NCBI GenBank assembly: GCA_903632075.3
Contig: CAHIKZ030000057.1
Location: 276,001-340,000 of the forward strand
Length of the DNA stretch: 64,000 nt
Direction: 5' to 3'
Origin: Acanthosepion pharaonis
Lineage: Eukaryota > Mollusca > Cephalopoda > Sepiida > Sepiidae
A program made the position numbers and the translations under genes. The notes under the pieces were generated by a model, which was not told the DNA's origin, did not search any database, and saw only the letters and a list, made by a program, of their open reading frames with translations. Within the stretch, counting starts at the first letter, position 1. Each line of letters begins with the position of its first letter. Shown here in pieces: positions 10,218-22,339 of this stretch.

Positions 10218-11430
10218 CAGTGGGCTATGAAAAGCTTTTGGCCACATTTAATTACAGCAATTTTGGCTTGTGTAATAACGTATCTTTATTTTATTCAGAA
10301 AATACCGTTTTAGTATCAAGTTACTCTCATCTATGAACGATAGTTGACTTATATTTTGCAATGAAAGTTCGCGGAAGTAAGGAAATTAGGGAATATCAAA
10401 GAGGTCAAATAATAGGATGGTATAAGTGTAGCAAATCAAATAGAGAAATTCCTAGTATTTTCCAGGTTAATCATCGAAAGATTATCAATATTGTCAAGAA
10501 ATTTAATGAAGAAGGCCATTGTTGTGTGGAACAACGTTCAGGAAGACCACGCATCGTGTCTGAGTGAACGAAAAGGGCGCTGAAGAGGGAATCTTCAGAA
10601 ACCGTCGTCAGGGCATGGAAAGGTCGCCATATGCGCTAAAAGAAGAGTTGCAAGAAAGAAGCCCTTGATTTCGGGGGTTAACAGGAACAGGCATATGGAC
10701 TGAGCGAAAGATTTCGAGAGTAAATATAAATATTTGTAGTCTGTAATTTGGTCAGATGAAAGTAAATTCTGCCAATATTCGAATATGAGACAGGTTTATC
10801 TTTGCGAAAATCAGAATGAGACTTGGAACACTGAATGTCTTCAGGCGACCGTGAAACATAGTGGGGTTGAAGTAATTGTGTGAGGTATTGTCTTGTTTAG
10901 AGGGAAATCTGACCTGATTCTTGTAGACCAGCGGTTGAATGGTCCAAAATACTGTCAAATATTAGAGAAAGGAATACTGTCACTATTTGTAACGAATTAG
11001 ATTGACAGGAATGTCTACTTTTTTCAAGAAAATGGAGCGCCATGTCATACGAGCAAAGTAGGAAAGGCCTGGAAGGGATCGCAAGAAATCAAGTCACTAC
11101 GATGGGTAACCTAAAGTCTTGACATGAATTCATTAGAGCACGTCTGGGAGCAGCTTCAGCCAAAACGTCGAGAGCGTGTAACCAAAATCACGTCAGTGGT
11201 AACCCTTAAAGGAACATTGCTAAAGTGTCAAAATCTGGATCAGAAGATCGTTGATAATTTGATTAAATTCATGAAAAATCGTATACAAACACTGAAACAA
11301 GCAAATGGAGGAGATACTCTATACGAGTTCCAAATACTGTTCATTTATGTTGAGTAGGTATTACGTAATTAAATTTTGAAATTGGATCTAGTTTTTTTTT
11401 CTCTGGCTAAAAACTTTTCTTAGAATCCTG
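10218..11430 (+). mobile_element. Tc1-like DNA transposon, copy C (degenerate)
   Basis: Ends are inverted: 'cagtgggctatgaaaagctt' on the left against 'aacttttcttagaatcctg' on the right, each bordered by TA, the Tc1 target duplication. Frame 10361-10567 is the N-terminal DNA-binding part: a paired-like helix-turn-helix ('GQIIGWYKCSKSNREIPSIF') followed by the GRPR box ('RSGRPRIVSE'). Frame 11124-11357 is the C-terminal part ('NSLEHVWEQLQPKRRERV'), which includes the final catalytic region. The middle holds an H/N-type remnant near 11030 ('FQENGAPCHTSK'), where the second catalytic Asp of the QDNAPxHxA box reads Glu. Stops separate the three. Length fits a full Tc1 element of about 1.2 kb. Confidence 0.87.
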
Positions 11431-12545
11431 TAAGTTAAGCACCGTCGAACCTGGTCATTATGAAGTTGGGTGAAAGCTTCGGAATATCAGATGTTGCAAA
11501 TATCGATGTGCGACTAGTGTACTGGGTAATGGGTAGTAATTTTTTATCGAAGAACCTAGTTCCAATTTACGTTGGGTTTTTATATTCTTTTATGCGCAAA
11601 TATCTTTGGGAAAGTTATGAATCCACCTCTTATTTCCCAGCTATATTATAATTATTAAGACTTGTATCACTAAACCATTATTAATACAAAAACTTCTAAC
11701 AATATAAAAATCATTTCATGGCTTTAGATAACCTGCATGGGTTGATAAACTGTAGGAAAAGAATAAATGAATGAAGCAACAGATTGATTTTTGATTTCTG
11801 CAAAATTTTTACAATTCATTCTCGGAATATTGTTCAATGTAAATGTGTAAATTGATTAGAGTACCCCACAATATGGAGATCCATTACGGGGCTACAGAGT
11901 GTGCAGAGAATACGAGATGCATTTTTGAGCAAATAATTGGAGGTCACCCACTCCTCTAAATTGAAGAAGTTTATGAAGGCAGATGAAATAATTTTGCAGA
12001 TTGTTTCTTCTTTTTCATAAAGATCTACAATGAATATTTGAGGGCAATTGCATAAAATTTTCTGTAAATTTTTAAATTAAAAATAAAATGATGAATGAAA
12101 AAAATATCCTTAATAAATTTCACTTATTTCCTTTTAAAAATCGGACGATAAAATTTCTGTATGTCGTTGAGGTGTTCTTGCGCTGAGTTGACCCGGACTT
12201 GACTTGTCATGAAGATGAATTGGCTGGCGTTGTGTCGGCGGTGTTGAGCTGGCGATGATATACCGTCCTGCACCACAAATAAACTCTTATAGAAATATGT
12301 CCTGCCTTTCGGCCTTAGTGTATTATCATCTGAACTAACAAAAAAGATCTCCTTTTTAGTTAGTCAATAAATAGTACCATTTCTTTATTTAGATAATAGA
12401 ATGAGGATCCGCTTAAAAAAAGGTTTTTCATAAGTAATGCTTCACTTTTTGTCTTCCCATTTTTAATGGAATGAATGAAATTTCAGTCTGTTGTGAATGT
12501 TGCTTTCCTATTTTACTGTTTTTCTTGAAAACCTAATAATACTTA
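11431..12545. other. Mostly unassigned, with a SINE body fragment
   Basis: 11590-11645 ('tgcgcaaatatctttggg' to 'tttcccagctat') matches the body of the tRNA-derived SINE found at 57180-57230 (opposite strand). 11650-12545 is AT-rich without a supported gene. 12170-12270 is GC-richer and contains no frame I recognise. Confidence 0.5.
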
Positions 12546-12792
12546 TCATAAAACCCAGGTTGTATGTGTGTGTGTCTGTTCGTTTATATATTGGATCGGA
12601 TTTCCTACATTTTTCAACCGATTTCAACAAAACTTCACAGGACTACGTAGAATTACCTTGCGGTGGTTCTGACAGCGCAAAAAAATTGGAAAAATTGTTT
12701 TTGCACGAAATCAATTTGAAAACACGATTAAGAGGCATTAATGAAAAGGGGACAACTCATATCGAGTTATACTTATTATAAAACCCAGGTTG

Positions 12793-12845
<53 letters not shown>

Positions 12846-13240
12846 ATTTATATATGGGATCGGATTTCCTACATTTTTAAACCGATTTCAACAAAACCAC
12901 TTTTTTTTGGCAGGTAGTGTTTCTTATTGTCTTGCACACTTTCTTCTTTATTTTTACATTCAGAATGCTTTAAAAATTCCATTTACAAGACAATTGTTTA
13001 TAATAAAATTCTATTCAATCGGTAGACTTATAACGATTGAAAACAATGTTTTTTTTTTGAGTTTGGGTTTGACCAATTCGTAAAAAAAAAAAAAACAATT
13101 AAAAAAAAAATTATGACATGCGTGTCCATCAACCTTAAACAATAATCTTTGTCAATTTTATTTTTCAGTATTTATGATGGTCGATACTTGATCTATCTCT
13201 TACTGTTACATACCCGGGCAACGCCGGTTTCTACTGCTAG
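12546..13240 (+). mobile_element. Non-autonomous Helitron
   Basis: The 3' end has a GC hairpin ('cccgggcaacgccgg') followed by 'tttctactgctag' and then T: the hairpin plus CTRR terminus of Helitrons. The left end starts TC directly after A (A|TC at 12546), and the 3' end is CTAG|T, consistent with insertion between A and T. The 5' part ('aaaacccaggttgt' then GT-rich) is present twice, at 12546 and at 12777, the second holding a (GT)n array of about 50 bases. Short frames within it are not genes. Confidence 0.72.
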
Positions 13241-13700
13241 TAAGTGATAAAGATATCTTCAAGGTGGATGAGCAGAGCGTTGTGCTTTTTTTTTTTTTGC
13301 TTCTATCGAGTCAGATGGTCATCTCCTATATTTCCTTTTATTATTTGTTCAGAAAAGAAGTTTTTTTTTTTCTGTTGAAAGAGAGCTTAGGGAAAAATAA
13401 TTAGCCAATCAGATAGCAGGTAATATAGTAGATTGGTGTAAATTGTTCGTGCGTGCTGTTTAGCGTTCTGATTGGCTGGTCTCTCAAAATCAACGACTCG
13501 ATCGAAGATGTTTTTAAACATCGATCTGGGAAAGCGGTTGTATAGAGGTTAGAAGTAAGATATCACTGGACGTGTCTGGCGCCATGTATTCCGTGAAAGC
13601 ATCGATCTCCTGAGATTATATAAGGACGTGACCACAGTTTTTAGCATGATGGTTATTTTTCCAGTAACTTTTAGTGCCGTGCAAAACTATTGCTAATACA
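13241..13700. other. Unassigned, with inverted CCAATCAGA-type words
   Basis: 'attagccaatcagata' (13401) and 'ctgattggctggtct' (13470) are opposite in orientation and frame a short AT-rich stretch. A pair of CCAAT-like words can occur in promoters, but nothing else here supports one. Confidence 0.3.
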
Positions 13701-14010
13701 GTCTATTCTACACTATTTACATTATTCGGACTATTGTCCTCATCTTTGTCGCCATATTTATTACGACGTTTCGGCCGTTGTACGCTCCGGACTTCTTCAG
13801 GTGGTTGGAATGTCGAAATGAACTCTTTATTTTGCTACCTTGGGTAGACTGTTCTAGTTCCCTGTGCCATGTTTAATAGATGTCATTTATCAGTTATCTC
13901 CTGTTAATTCCCTTCTCGAACTTCTCCACTGCCTTAACCGGGTATTGAACTCACACTCTTTGGGTCCTGTCACTGGACCTAACAAACGCCTTTATCCCCT
14001 GTGCCGACCA
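13701..14010 (-). repeat. Dispersed repeat with 'acgacgtttcggccg' core
   Basis: The stretch 'tttacattattcggactatt...gccgttgtacgctccgg...ttcttcaggtggttgg' is repeated at 58285-58545 and, in a shorter tandem form, at 48645-49072. Read on the minus strand the core is the 'CTGAAGAAG...CGAAACG' type found at 3' ends of retroelements. No frame. Confidence 0.6.
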
Positions 14011-14209
14011 AGCATAGAAATGAATACAATGAGGAAACCAGTAATAATGAGTGTCAGAGAAAAGCGAATTGAAATATGAGCTTTGGTAGAAACACGATGA
14101 TAACAGCAAAAATTGCAATATGAGCACTGGTAAAAATGGATGCTGAAGATATTAGATTTATAATACCCAGATATTCATACAAGGACACATGGATCAGTTG
14201 GGAAAGATA

Positions 14210-14455
14210 TAGTGGGACTGAGACAAAACGATTTTAACCTGTTCTTGTCTTCCTGAATAAATCAAAGGTTTTTTTTTCAGTGATTCTTACGACAAATCGT
14301 GTCAAGATCATCAGATATTTTACCTGAAAACCTGAAAAAAAGAAACTCAATTAGTTTCGTGTTTTAGATATTAAAAAAAAATTGTGGGATGGACAATTAT
14401 CCCTTATTGTTACACGATTTGGACAATTTTGTTGATATACCCTGTATATTACGAC
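14210..14455 (-). repeat. End fragment of maT-like mariner element
   Basis: Reverse-complement match to the start of the element at 45495: shared words include 'ttgtccaaatcgtgtaac', 'aaactgagtttcttttttc' and 'gtaagaatcactgaaaa'. Only the terminal and 5' untranslated part is present. Confidence 0.6.
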
Positions 14456-14689
14456 ACATGTCATACTTCACATGAATTTGGGATTGTTCTCTGTATTAGG
14501 TTTCATTATCCGACATCTCCGATACTCACTCTGTACGCATATAGTCCTTATATTAGATGTAAAAAATAAGTTGATTCAGATATTGGAAGGCTGTTTCTCA
14601 TGGAAGAAATCTTTATTAATGTGAACGTATGCTGCTATGAGGTCTACATAGCCAATATACACTTTTCTATTGGACAGATAAAAAATAAA

Positions 14690-15135
14690 TCTTGGAGTTT
14701 ATTTCGATTTATTTATTATATTTACTTCTTTATTTACTTCATTTTTTATTTTATTTATCTATTGATTTTATTTATTTTCTTTACTTATTTCGATTTAGTT
14801 GTTTTATTTATTTATTTAAGCAATTTATTTTATCTATTTCGATATATTTATTTAATTATTTATTTTATTTATATATTTATTTATTTGTTTTGATTTATTT
14901 ATTTTATTTATTTCTTTTATTTCTTTTTTTATTTTACGTATTTATTTCAATTTATTTTATTTATGTATTTTATTTATCTCGGTTTATTTATTTATTTAAT
15001 TAATTTATTTAATTAATGTGCTTCATTTATTTATTATTTTAATTATTTCGTTTTATTTATTTAATTAATTTATTACTTATTTTATTTATTTATTTTATTT
15101 ATTTATTTTGCTTATCTATTTATTTCGTTTTATTG
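14690..15135. repeat. ATTT-rich low-complexity tract
   Basis: About 450 bases of degenerate TTTA/ATTT repeats interrupted by C and G. The two overlapping plus-strand frames here (Tyr/Phe/Ile-rich) are products of composition. Confidence 0.92.
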
Positions 15136-16304
15136 TTATTATATGATGGTATGATGAATTATCGTTTTTCTTCACATTTCAACGCAATGTTAGTGCTGTT
15201 TGCCTTTATGAAATTCGTTTCTAATTTTTCACAGATATATGTTACTTAGTTACTCTGTGCAACGCATACCCCAAATAGCTTAGAATTCAGAATCGTGCGA
15301 CCTTAACCCGTCTATAGTATATGGGTTTAGTAAGTGTCTCGACGCTTCAAAATACCTACAACCCTCTGACGAATTCGCTACTTTTTTGTCTTATAAACAA
15401 AACTTATAAAATGGCAATTCATCACTGTCAGAATTACAAGTTCACGATGAATTCTGAACAATTTCTCGACATTCCGGCCCAGCCTCCGTATGCTGTAACA
15501 TATATTTGATTCCTCTATGTTGTTAACGTCCTGATACAGGGTGATCAGTTTGGATTCTAATTCATTACGATATTCTAATCTCATAGCTTCATATTTTAGC
15601 GCTTGGATATTAAAATTAAGTGCCGCTCATATTTTTTGCGAACTGATTGAAAGTGATAGTTTTAAACTCTGAAATGCATAGCAAATTGCCTAATCAGGCG
15701 TCTGAAATGTTGAAACCAATAATGTTTGGTTAATCTATTCAGGCTATACCATATAATTTGTTGTTTGATGGAATGGTCAAACCATGTACTTAGAGTAGAG
15801 TATCTTTTCTGAGTATGAAAAGGATAACAATATCTATCCATAGTTGTTTGAGGCTTTTATTTCAAAGTCTTCTTCATATCAAAGGAGTGATGGCGTTTAC
15901 ACACTATAGAACTTTTATTGATATACCCATTAATTCACAGTTATTTACTTTTTCTACAACACAAAGCTTCCTTAATCTTTTACAGAAGTTCTTTTTCAAG
16001 GGTAACACTTTTTCAAATTTGTTATAGGCTGATGTAGACCTGATTTCACAGCCTCGAACAAATATTTCAGGTGGCATTCGTCTTTCTCACAAGTATAAGT
16101 TATTGTCTTTTGCAATTTATGAGGATTTTTCGATCGTCCGTTAGGCCAAATTTTTATTTCGGTGTGTATTGGCGTCACTACCAATTCTATTGCTTATAGA
16201 CAACTTGAGTTTTGTATTTTCTTTGTACTAAAACAAAATGCAACCTGAAATCATGTCTTATTTTTCATTTGAAACATTTTGCAATTTGAGATTTTGTTAG
16301 TCGA
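15136..16304. other. Unassigned sequence
   Basis: A 62-codon minus-strand frame at 15996-16184 contains 'NPHKLQKTITYTCEKDECH' and looks protein-like, with a possible Cys/His site, but I cannot place it. It may be a decayed transposon or zinc-finger fragment. The remainder shows nothing. Confidence 0.35.
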
Positions 16305-16331
16305 TATATATATATATATATATATATATGT

Positions 16332-16925
16332 AAAGGGTGTTCCAGTAAGTTGGACCGATTTTAAATGCGAATTGAGTTTAAGCGACTAATGATTTTTATT
16401 CATTTTCCTTTCAGATTTAACAACTTAAGTCTTTTTTCAATTTCAACCGTGGAAAGATTAACAATCAAACAACGTGTTAAAGTTTCAAGGGTGCAATTGG
16501 AAAAATTATTCGTAAATTCAAACAAAGTGGTTTGGTTGCAGGTGTGAAAACAGCATTGCATGCTTGTTTACGCCGTTCAACTGAAAGCATTGCTGCAGTG
16601 CACGAGAATGTGGCTAAAAATCTGGACACCGCTATTCGTCGTTGCGCCCAGGAGTTGAGCCTATCCACAACTTTACATCGTTACCAATTGCACACACGGT
16701 TGGTCGATTAGGTTGACCAAAAGTATCACGAAGTGCGCGAAATGCATTGCTGTTTGAACGTCCATTTTCGTAATAGGCTTCGATAACTTTAACACGTTGT
16801 TTGATTGGTAAACTTTCCATAGTTGAAATTGCCAAAGACTTAAGTTGTTAAATCTAAAAGAAAAAAAAATCATTAGACGTTAGAAACTTAATTCTCATTT
16901 AAATCTGTCCAAGTTATTAGGACTA

Positions 16926-16928
<3 letters not shown>
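16332..16928. mobile_element. Fold-back element made of two inverted copies of a DUF4817-type transposase start
   Basis: The left end ('tgttccagtaagttggaccg') and right end ('tgtccaagttattaggact') are inverted versions of each other. From the right, minus frame 16632-16835 encodes the N-terminal helix-turn-helix of a DUF4817-type mariner transposase ('IKQRVKVIEAYYENGRSNSN', 'ALRDTFGQP'). From the left, the plus strand encodes the same start ('TVERLTIKQRVKVS'), then jumps over about 40 codons into the next part ('GVKTALHACLRRSTESIAAV', 'NLDTAIRRCAQELSLSTTL'). The strands meet near 16686-16695 at a shared 'ccaattgcac'. No catalytic domain is present. Confidence 0.78.

Positions 16929-17015
<87 letters not shown>
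16929..17015. repeat. (TA)n microsatellite
   Basis: About 85 bases of pure TA between the fold-back element and the palindrome. Confidence 0.95.
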
Positions 17016-17018
<3 letters not shown>

Positions 17019-17020
17019 TT

Positions 17021-17241
17021 TGTTTTTCGCTACACAGTAATAACCATGTTTCAAAAATGGAAGCTAAAATTTCAAATTCCGTTATATAATAAAAATAAAA
17101 CATTAGTTCTGTTTCATCTTCAAGCGAATATTGGCTTGAAGATGAAACGGAACTAATGCTTTTAATTTTATTATATAATTAAATTTGAATTTTTAGCTTC
17201 CATTTTTGAAACAAGGTTATTACTGTGCAGCGAAAAAAACA
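17021..17241. repeat. Near-perfect palindrome, about 105-bp arms, 8-base loop
   Basis: 17021-17125 pairs with 17134-17241, with few mismatches ('tgtttttcgctacacagtaa' against 'tactgtgcagcgaaaaaaac'; 'ttcatcttcaagc' against 'gcttgaagatgaa'). It lies between TA arrays (16929 and 17364). The inner word 'cttgaagatggaac' and outer 'tttttgaaac' are shared with the dispersed repeat at 22212-22350. Confidence 0.85.
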
Positions 17242-17358
17242 TATTTTAAATCAGATAATTTATAATATTTATGCTGTGTCAATTTACATTGAGCACTATT
17301 TTGTAAAAATAAAAAATAAAGATATCAATAAGAACACCGGATTACATATCTTGTTTGT

Positions 17359-17363
<5 letters not shown>

Positions 17364-17432
<69 letters not shown>

Positions 17433-17470
17433 GTGTGTGTATGTGTGTGTGTATGTAGATATGTATGTAT
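17364..17470. repeat. (TA)n(TG)n microsatellite
   Basis: About 65 bases of TA, then TG/TATG. Confidence 0.95.
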
Positions 17471-18214
17471 ACTCAGCACCTGAAAATTACGTTGTGCATG
17501 AAACTTCGAGTTGTGCTATCGGTGAGGGATAATAGGTATATTTATTAATATATACTTAATACTTCTGTTTTATTGAATCGAATACTTGTTTATTAACACC
17601 AACACTATATGTGCGATATATTAAATCATATAAAAGTCTAGTTCTATAACGCTACAGAAAACCTCATGCGTTGTACATCTAAATAAAAGGAAAACAAGCC
17701 CACTTGTAAAGAAATAAAGGTTTCTATACGAAAGCTACAAACCTTGCATTTTTTTAAAAATTGTTAGCCATAATCTCTGTTTTACTCTATCTGTCTTTCC
17801 ATTTCTCTCACACTAACGCCAACTCATTTTCTTCCCTCCCTCATTCAAGGACAAGTACTTGAACATTTTAGTTGAAGAATGCAAAAGAATATGCAAATTC
17901 ATTACAATATACATATAAAAGAAGTCAATAAAGTTAAACAAGTCAGTGTTGCTTGTTTGGTCGGAAGTAGATTCTGAGGATGCAAAAGGAAGCCACTTCA
18001 TTTATCTATTCCAAGCTATTCCTTGGTATTGCTTTTTCTTTTAGTGGTCGATTTTCTGTTCAAAAGAATCAAGAAATAGAGGATGGCAAATGCAAGATAA
18101 TTCCCTTAACAGCGGAATTCAGTGGTTACCTGATGTAAAGCTCAATATCTGAATGACTGATGCATGCCTTTTAAAGAATATATATGCTCCTACTTTTAAG
18201 TAAAATATGACCGT

Positions 18215-18215
<1 letters not shown>
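17471..18215. other. Unassigned sequence
   Basis: No supported feature. Frame 17813-18001 on minus is unremarkable. Confidence 0.45.
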
Positions 18216-18258
<43 letters not shown>

Positions 18259-18276
18259 CAGATATACACACATGTC

Positions 18277-18332
<56 letters not shown>

Positions 18333-18442
18333 TTTATTTAAAAATATGATTCCAACGCTACATACGAGTTCTCATGTTTCAAAAACAAGAGCCGAAAACT
18401 TCAACATATTTACCTAACGAGTTCTTTCCTATTTTCTTTATA

Positions 18443-18530
<88 letters not shown>
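18216..18530. repeat. Two CA/TA arrays around a dispersed repeat tail
   Basis: (CA)n(TA)n at 18216-18327, then 'ttatttaaaaatatgattcc' and 'aacaagagccgaaaacttc' (18328-18415), then (CA)n(TA)n at 18450-18530. The middle is the reverse complement of 22270-22345. Confidence 0.8.
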
Positions 18531-18537
<7 letters not shown>

Positions 18538-18559
18538 TGAGTTCTTTTTGTGTATCAAT

Positions 18560-19225
18560 TTTAATATTTTATATTACTAGGATCCACTTGGATTAAAGGC
18601 GCCTTGTTGGTTTTTGATTTTGTTGACTAGCAGTATATTAGTGTTAGTTGGGCACTGTCTGTGAGAAAAATAGTACTATGACGCCATTCATCCAGAAAAA
18701 AAATTGGGAAGAGCGTGCTGTAGTGCTTGGCATTCGCGCAGCTCGGAAAACTTATTCTGATTGCTCTAATAATAAAAGAACTAACGAATCAGTTGGTGAT
18801 TGCCTCAGACTCAATGTGGAGCCCTATATCAAGTACCTTGCAGAGGTAGTGCTGCCCAGTGTAAAGAGGCGGGCTGCTGGAAGATCCTATATCTGGCAAC
18901 AAGACTCTGCACTATGCCACACAAGCAGGATAAAACAGTCTTGGCACTCGGACAATTTCTGCGACCAAATCACTTCTTACATCTGGCCGACTAATTCTCC
19001 AGACGGTAACCCTTGATTATTATGTGTAGGGCGCAGTTAAGCGAGATGTAACAACAAAGATGAATTGAGAACAAGGATTTTGGCAGCAATCGCCACTTAA
19101 AACAAGAAGTCCCTCCAGAAATGATTCAGGAGATTCCGAAGTCATTTGGAGGCCGTGGTTGAAGCAAATGACGATTTTGTTGAATAAATTTAGTCTTTAG
19201 TATTTCATGTGTAATTTTGATAAAA
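18560..19225 (+). pseudogene. Mariner-like transposase, C-terminal half
   Basis: Frame 18648-19016 gives the distal catalytic core: 'VEPYIKYLAEVVLPSVKRRA', 'SYIWQQDSALCHTSR' (second catalytic Asp in QQDSA) and 'SYIWPTNSPDGNP', where the third-Asp motif SPDxNP reads SPDGNP. After a stop it continues out of frame into 'LDYYVW'-like and 'EAVVEANDDF'-like relics to about 19190. The N-terminal half and left end are missing. The same family, inverted and internally deleted, is at 54400-55130. Confidence 0.72.
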
Positions 19226-19850
19226 TGAGATGTCAGTGTTATTTTAATTTTTTCGCAATTTAGAAAGTAATTTATCTATCGCAGTCTGTGGAGGGCAGCT
19301 GAGTATACCATGAATGAAATATTAGTGCCACGGTGAAATCTAATTAAAATTTGAAACCAGAAATATCAGAAATAGACAGTTGGAATTTCTGGTTCTCATC
19401 AACAAGAAATATGGCTTACAAACTTTGGAATTCACAGGATATAATTAAGGCAAGAGAGGCAGAAGGAAATAGTGCGTAACCTTACAAACAAGCTTGTGTC
19501 AAAGGATGGTAGAACAAGTGGTGGTACAAAAGGGAGCACAATGCCCACTGTTACAAGGTGTAAGATGTTTTTCAGAGCGATGGTCAGTAACGTATGAAAG
19601 CGACAGGAAACTTGGAAAAATGAGTCAAAACATTGTCCTACGTCTAAGATATCTTGTAGATATAATGGATTTAATACATAAATATCGTAGTTCAAAAACC
19701 AGTGTCATATTTAAGCAGGCACACACACACATGTATATAAATATAAAAGTGGACATTGAAGTCAACTTTTATATTTATATTTACATACGTTTTATATCTG
19801 ATATTGAGCACTTTATCCCATAAATATAGCACACTTTAAAACTATATTTC

Positions 19851-19900
<50 letters not shown>

Positions 19901-20348
19901 TAAATTAGGCATCAGCCGATTTCGCTACATTGGTTTTAGTTATTCGGTATCGCCTGAAGTAACCGAAACCTGCAAACGAACTTAACAGAATCGGTTGATT
20001 TCCTAATTTTCTATACTTAAACACAATGCATGCAATTTTTTAAAATCTTTTAATATGTGTATCCCGCATTTTTTTATTACTACTATTTTCTGATTTAATT
20101 CAAATCTGACCATTAACATTATATATATATATATATATATATTTGCATAATTGTGTAAGGAGTTAACATGTTTACGCTATTTATAAACGGACTATTTTCC
20201 GTGTTGTTATCAATAATTTTCAGCCGATGTATATATCTGCGTATCAAACAGGGAATTGTGAACATTTTTATTTTATATCGGATCGTTATACACATGAGGA
20301 AGGTCAGAAGTAAACGCCGAATTGTAATGATAAACAAAAATAAAGATG

Positions 20349-20350
<2 letters not shown>
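19226..20350. other. Unassigned, with three TA arrays
   Basis: Frames at 19432-19695 (minus) and 19494-19823 (plus) overlap each other and match nothing I know. TA arrays lie at 19855-19895 and 20120-20140. Confidence 0.4.

Positions 20351-20351
<1 letters not shown>

Positions 20352-20445
<94 letters not shown>
20352..20445. repeat. (TA)n(GT)n microsatellite
   Basis: About 45 bases of TA, GTAT steps, then about 35 bases of GT. It marks the left side of a PLE unit. Confidence 0.95.
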
Positions 20446-20446
<1 letters not shown>

Positions 20447-20469
20447 TTAGGCATCAATCCTTCGTTTAT

Positions 20470-21139
20470 TCAAATTTCATAGAATACGACAAACAATGTG
20501 CTTTATTTTATTTTTTATACAATTTCTCATGGGATCTAATTTTTTTCAGATGATAAATTATATAAAAAAACTCCGAACGTTCTCCTTATCAGAGCGCTTT
20601 CGGCTATACATTTAGCCATATTCAAGGTTGAAATTTTTTAATTGTTACGCAAGAAATTGTCTGTTGCATGTATGTATTTATATATTTTTTTCATTTTCAA
20701 AATACGGTCAAGATATTGTGTCCATACTCATAGTTGATATAACTCAGTATTGTTTTTTTTGTTTTTTTATTAATAAGGCTTTCATTACTGTTAGACTTTT
20801 TTTTGCATGTAGATGATGCTATTATATTTGTGCTGTCAACAAGTATGTTACAATTAGGGTCCGGTAGATCTCCATGAATATTTAAATGAGATCTAATTGC
20901 GCTATGGTCAGAAAGGTGTAGAGTGAGTTTTCGTAACAAACATGTTTGTAGTATGTCCTATACAATTATTTATGAATTTAGATTGATCAGTAATACATTT
21001 CCTTAATGGGCACGGAAAAAAAGAAGATCCGGACAGTTTTATATAATTTATCATCTGAAAAGAAAATAATTTTTAGATCACATGAGAAATTGTATAGAAA
21101 ACTACATCAAAATTCTTTGTTGTATTCAATGAAATATAA

Positions 21140-21140
<1 letters not shown>
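20470..21140 (-). mobile_element. Penelope-like element fragment with inverted terminal arms
   Basis: Arm 20470-20583 is the inverted counterpart of 21026-21140 (shared words 'aatttatcatctgaaaa', 'gagaaattgtataraaa', 'gtattcaatgaaat' in complement). Between them lies 'agcgctttcggctataca' (20592), the family end word, and minus frame 20697-20939 ('RKLTLHLSDHSAIRSHLN'), the GIY-YIG endonuclease helix region of this family. Just upstream on the minus strand 'FINNCIGHTTN' stands where YIG is expected, so the Tyr is replaced by Cys. TA arrays abut both outer edges. No reverse transcriptase is present. Confidence 0.72.

Positions 21141-21220
<80 letters not shown>
21141..21220. repeat. (TA)n microsatellite
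   Basis: About 75 bases of TA with one GA step, at the right side of the PLE unit. Confidence 0.95.
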
Positions 21221-21221
<1 letters not shown>

Positions 21222-22204
21222 CCGAAGATGAAAGCAAACATATGTTAAAAATTGCTACAAATTAGAAAATGTGTTTCAACACTACAAATGTGTCTCCTCA
21301 GGCGATGGTAAATTAGTGGTGAGTGAACAATTAATTTCAAAAGCAGAATACCTCCACTTTTTTTTATGAAAGAGAGGACAAAAATAACAGAATTAAAATA
21401 AGGCTTGTTGGTTTACCGTGATTAACCAATCAAACATGAGACCTACGTTAAAACCTTGACCAATCGATTTTTTATATAGGTCATGACATGAACTTGTCAA
21501 CAAAGAATCGTTACAATTTCGTTTGCGACTGATACAAATGATTATATTATTTCGTAAAATACAGAGAAGAATGACATTCAACTTTCACTGGAAGTTGAGC
21601 GGGAATGGGTAGGTGGATAATTTAGCCTAAATTTAACTAACTATATGCTCAGTCATATTCCTACATAGAATTTTGTAGTTGATAATTAAAAGTCTGCTTT
21701 TAGAACCCACCCCCCAAAAAATAATCTTAAATTCAAAACTACTTTGGCAAATTAATATGCAACCGTTAAGTAAAGACGGTTCATATAAGGTGTTAATAAT
21801 GAAAACTAACCAAGGTGTTAATAATGAAAACTAACCAATATATATATATATACCCTACAAAAAAAAATACAAAAAAATATAACCCTTTATAAAGTCGTCT
21901 AAAAACAAATGTTACGGCAGTTTTTATATGCACAAATCCCTCCATAAAGAAATAAAAAAAAAAAAATCTCCATAGACACGTAAACCAGACTAGGCGAAAA
22001 CATCTTCCGTTTCAAATTTAGACACCCCCACCTTACCCTGACTTGACATCTATGAAAGTAACTCAATACTGATAATTATTATTAACACCTAACACATCCC
22101 TACCTATTTTAAACAATTCGCCCTCGCTGTTACCATGGACATTTTGATTTCAATTATGAATATACTATTAAAACACGTAAATTTCAGAAATAAGTTTTCT
22201 AAAA
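21221..22204. other. Unassigned sequence
   Basis: Poly-A-rich around 21855-21970. 'aaggtgttaataatgaaaac' occurs twice in tandem at 21788-21833. No coding signal. Confidence 0.45.
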
Positions 22205-22339
22205 AAAAATTTCGCTTGAAGATGGAACAGAGCTTACTTTAACTCAATTTAATTCAAATAATTATATTGAAGTTTTCGGCTCTTGTTTTGAAACATGAGA
22301 CCTCTTATGTCGCGAGTTGGAATCATATTTTTAAATAAA

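Noticed and set aside
13401..13490. Host promoter with paired CCAAT boxes
   Set aside because: No TATA, no downstream frame, and the region is flanked by dispersed repeats.
14600..15003. Two long plus-strand open frames rich in Tyr, Phe, Ile and Leu
   Set aside because: They lie in the ATTT-rich low-complexity tract. The composition lacks stops in these frames by chance; no domain.
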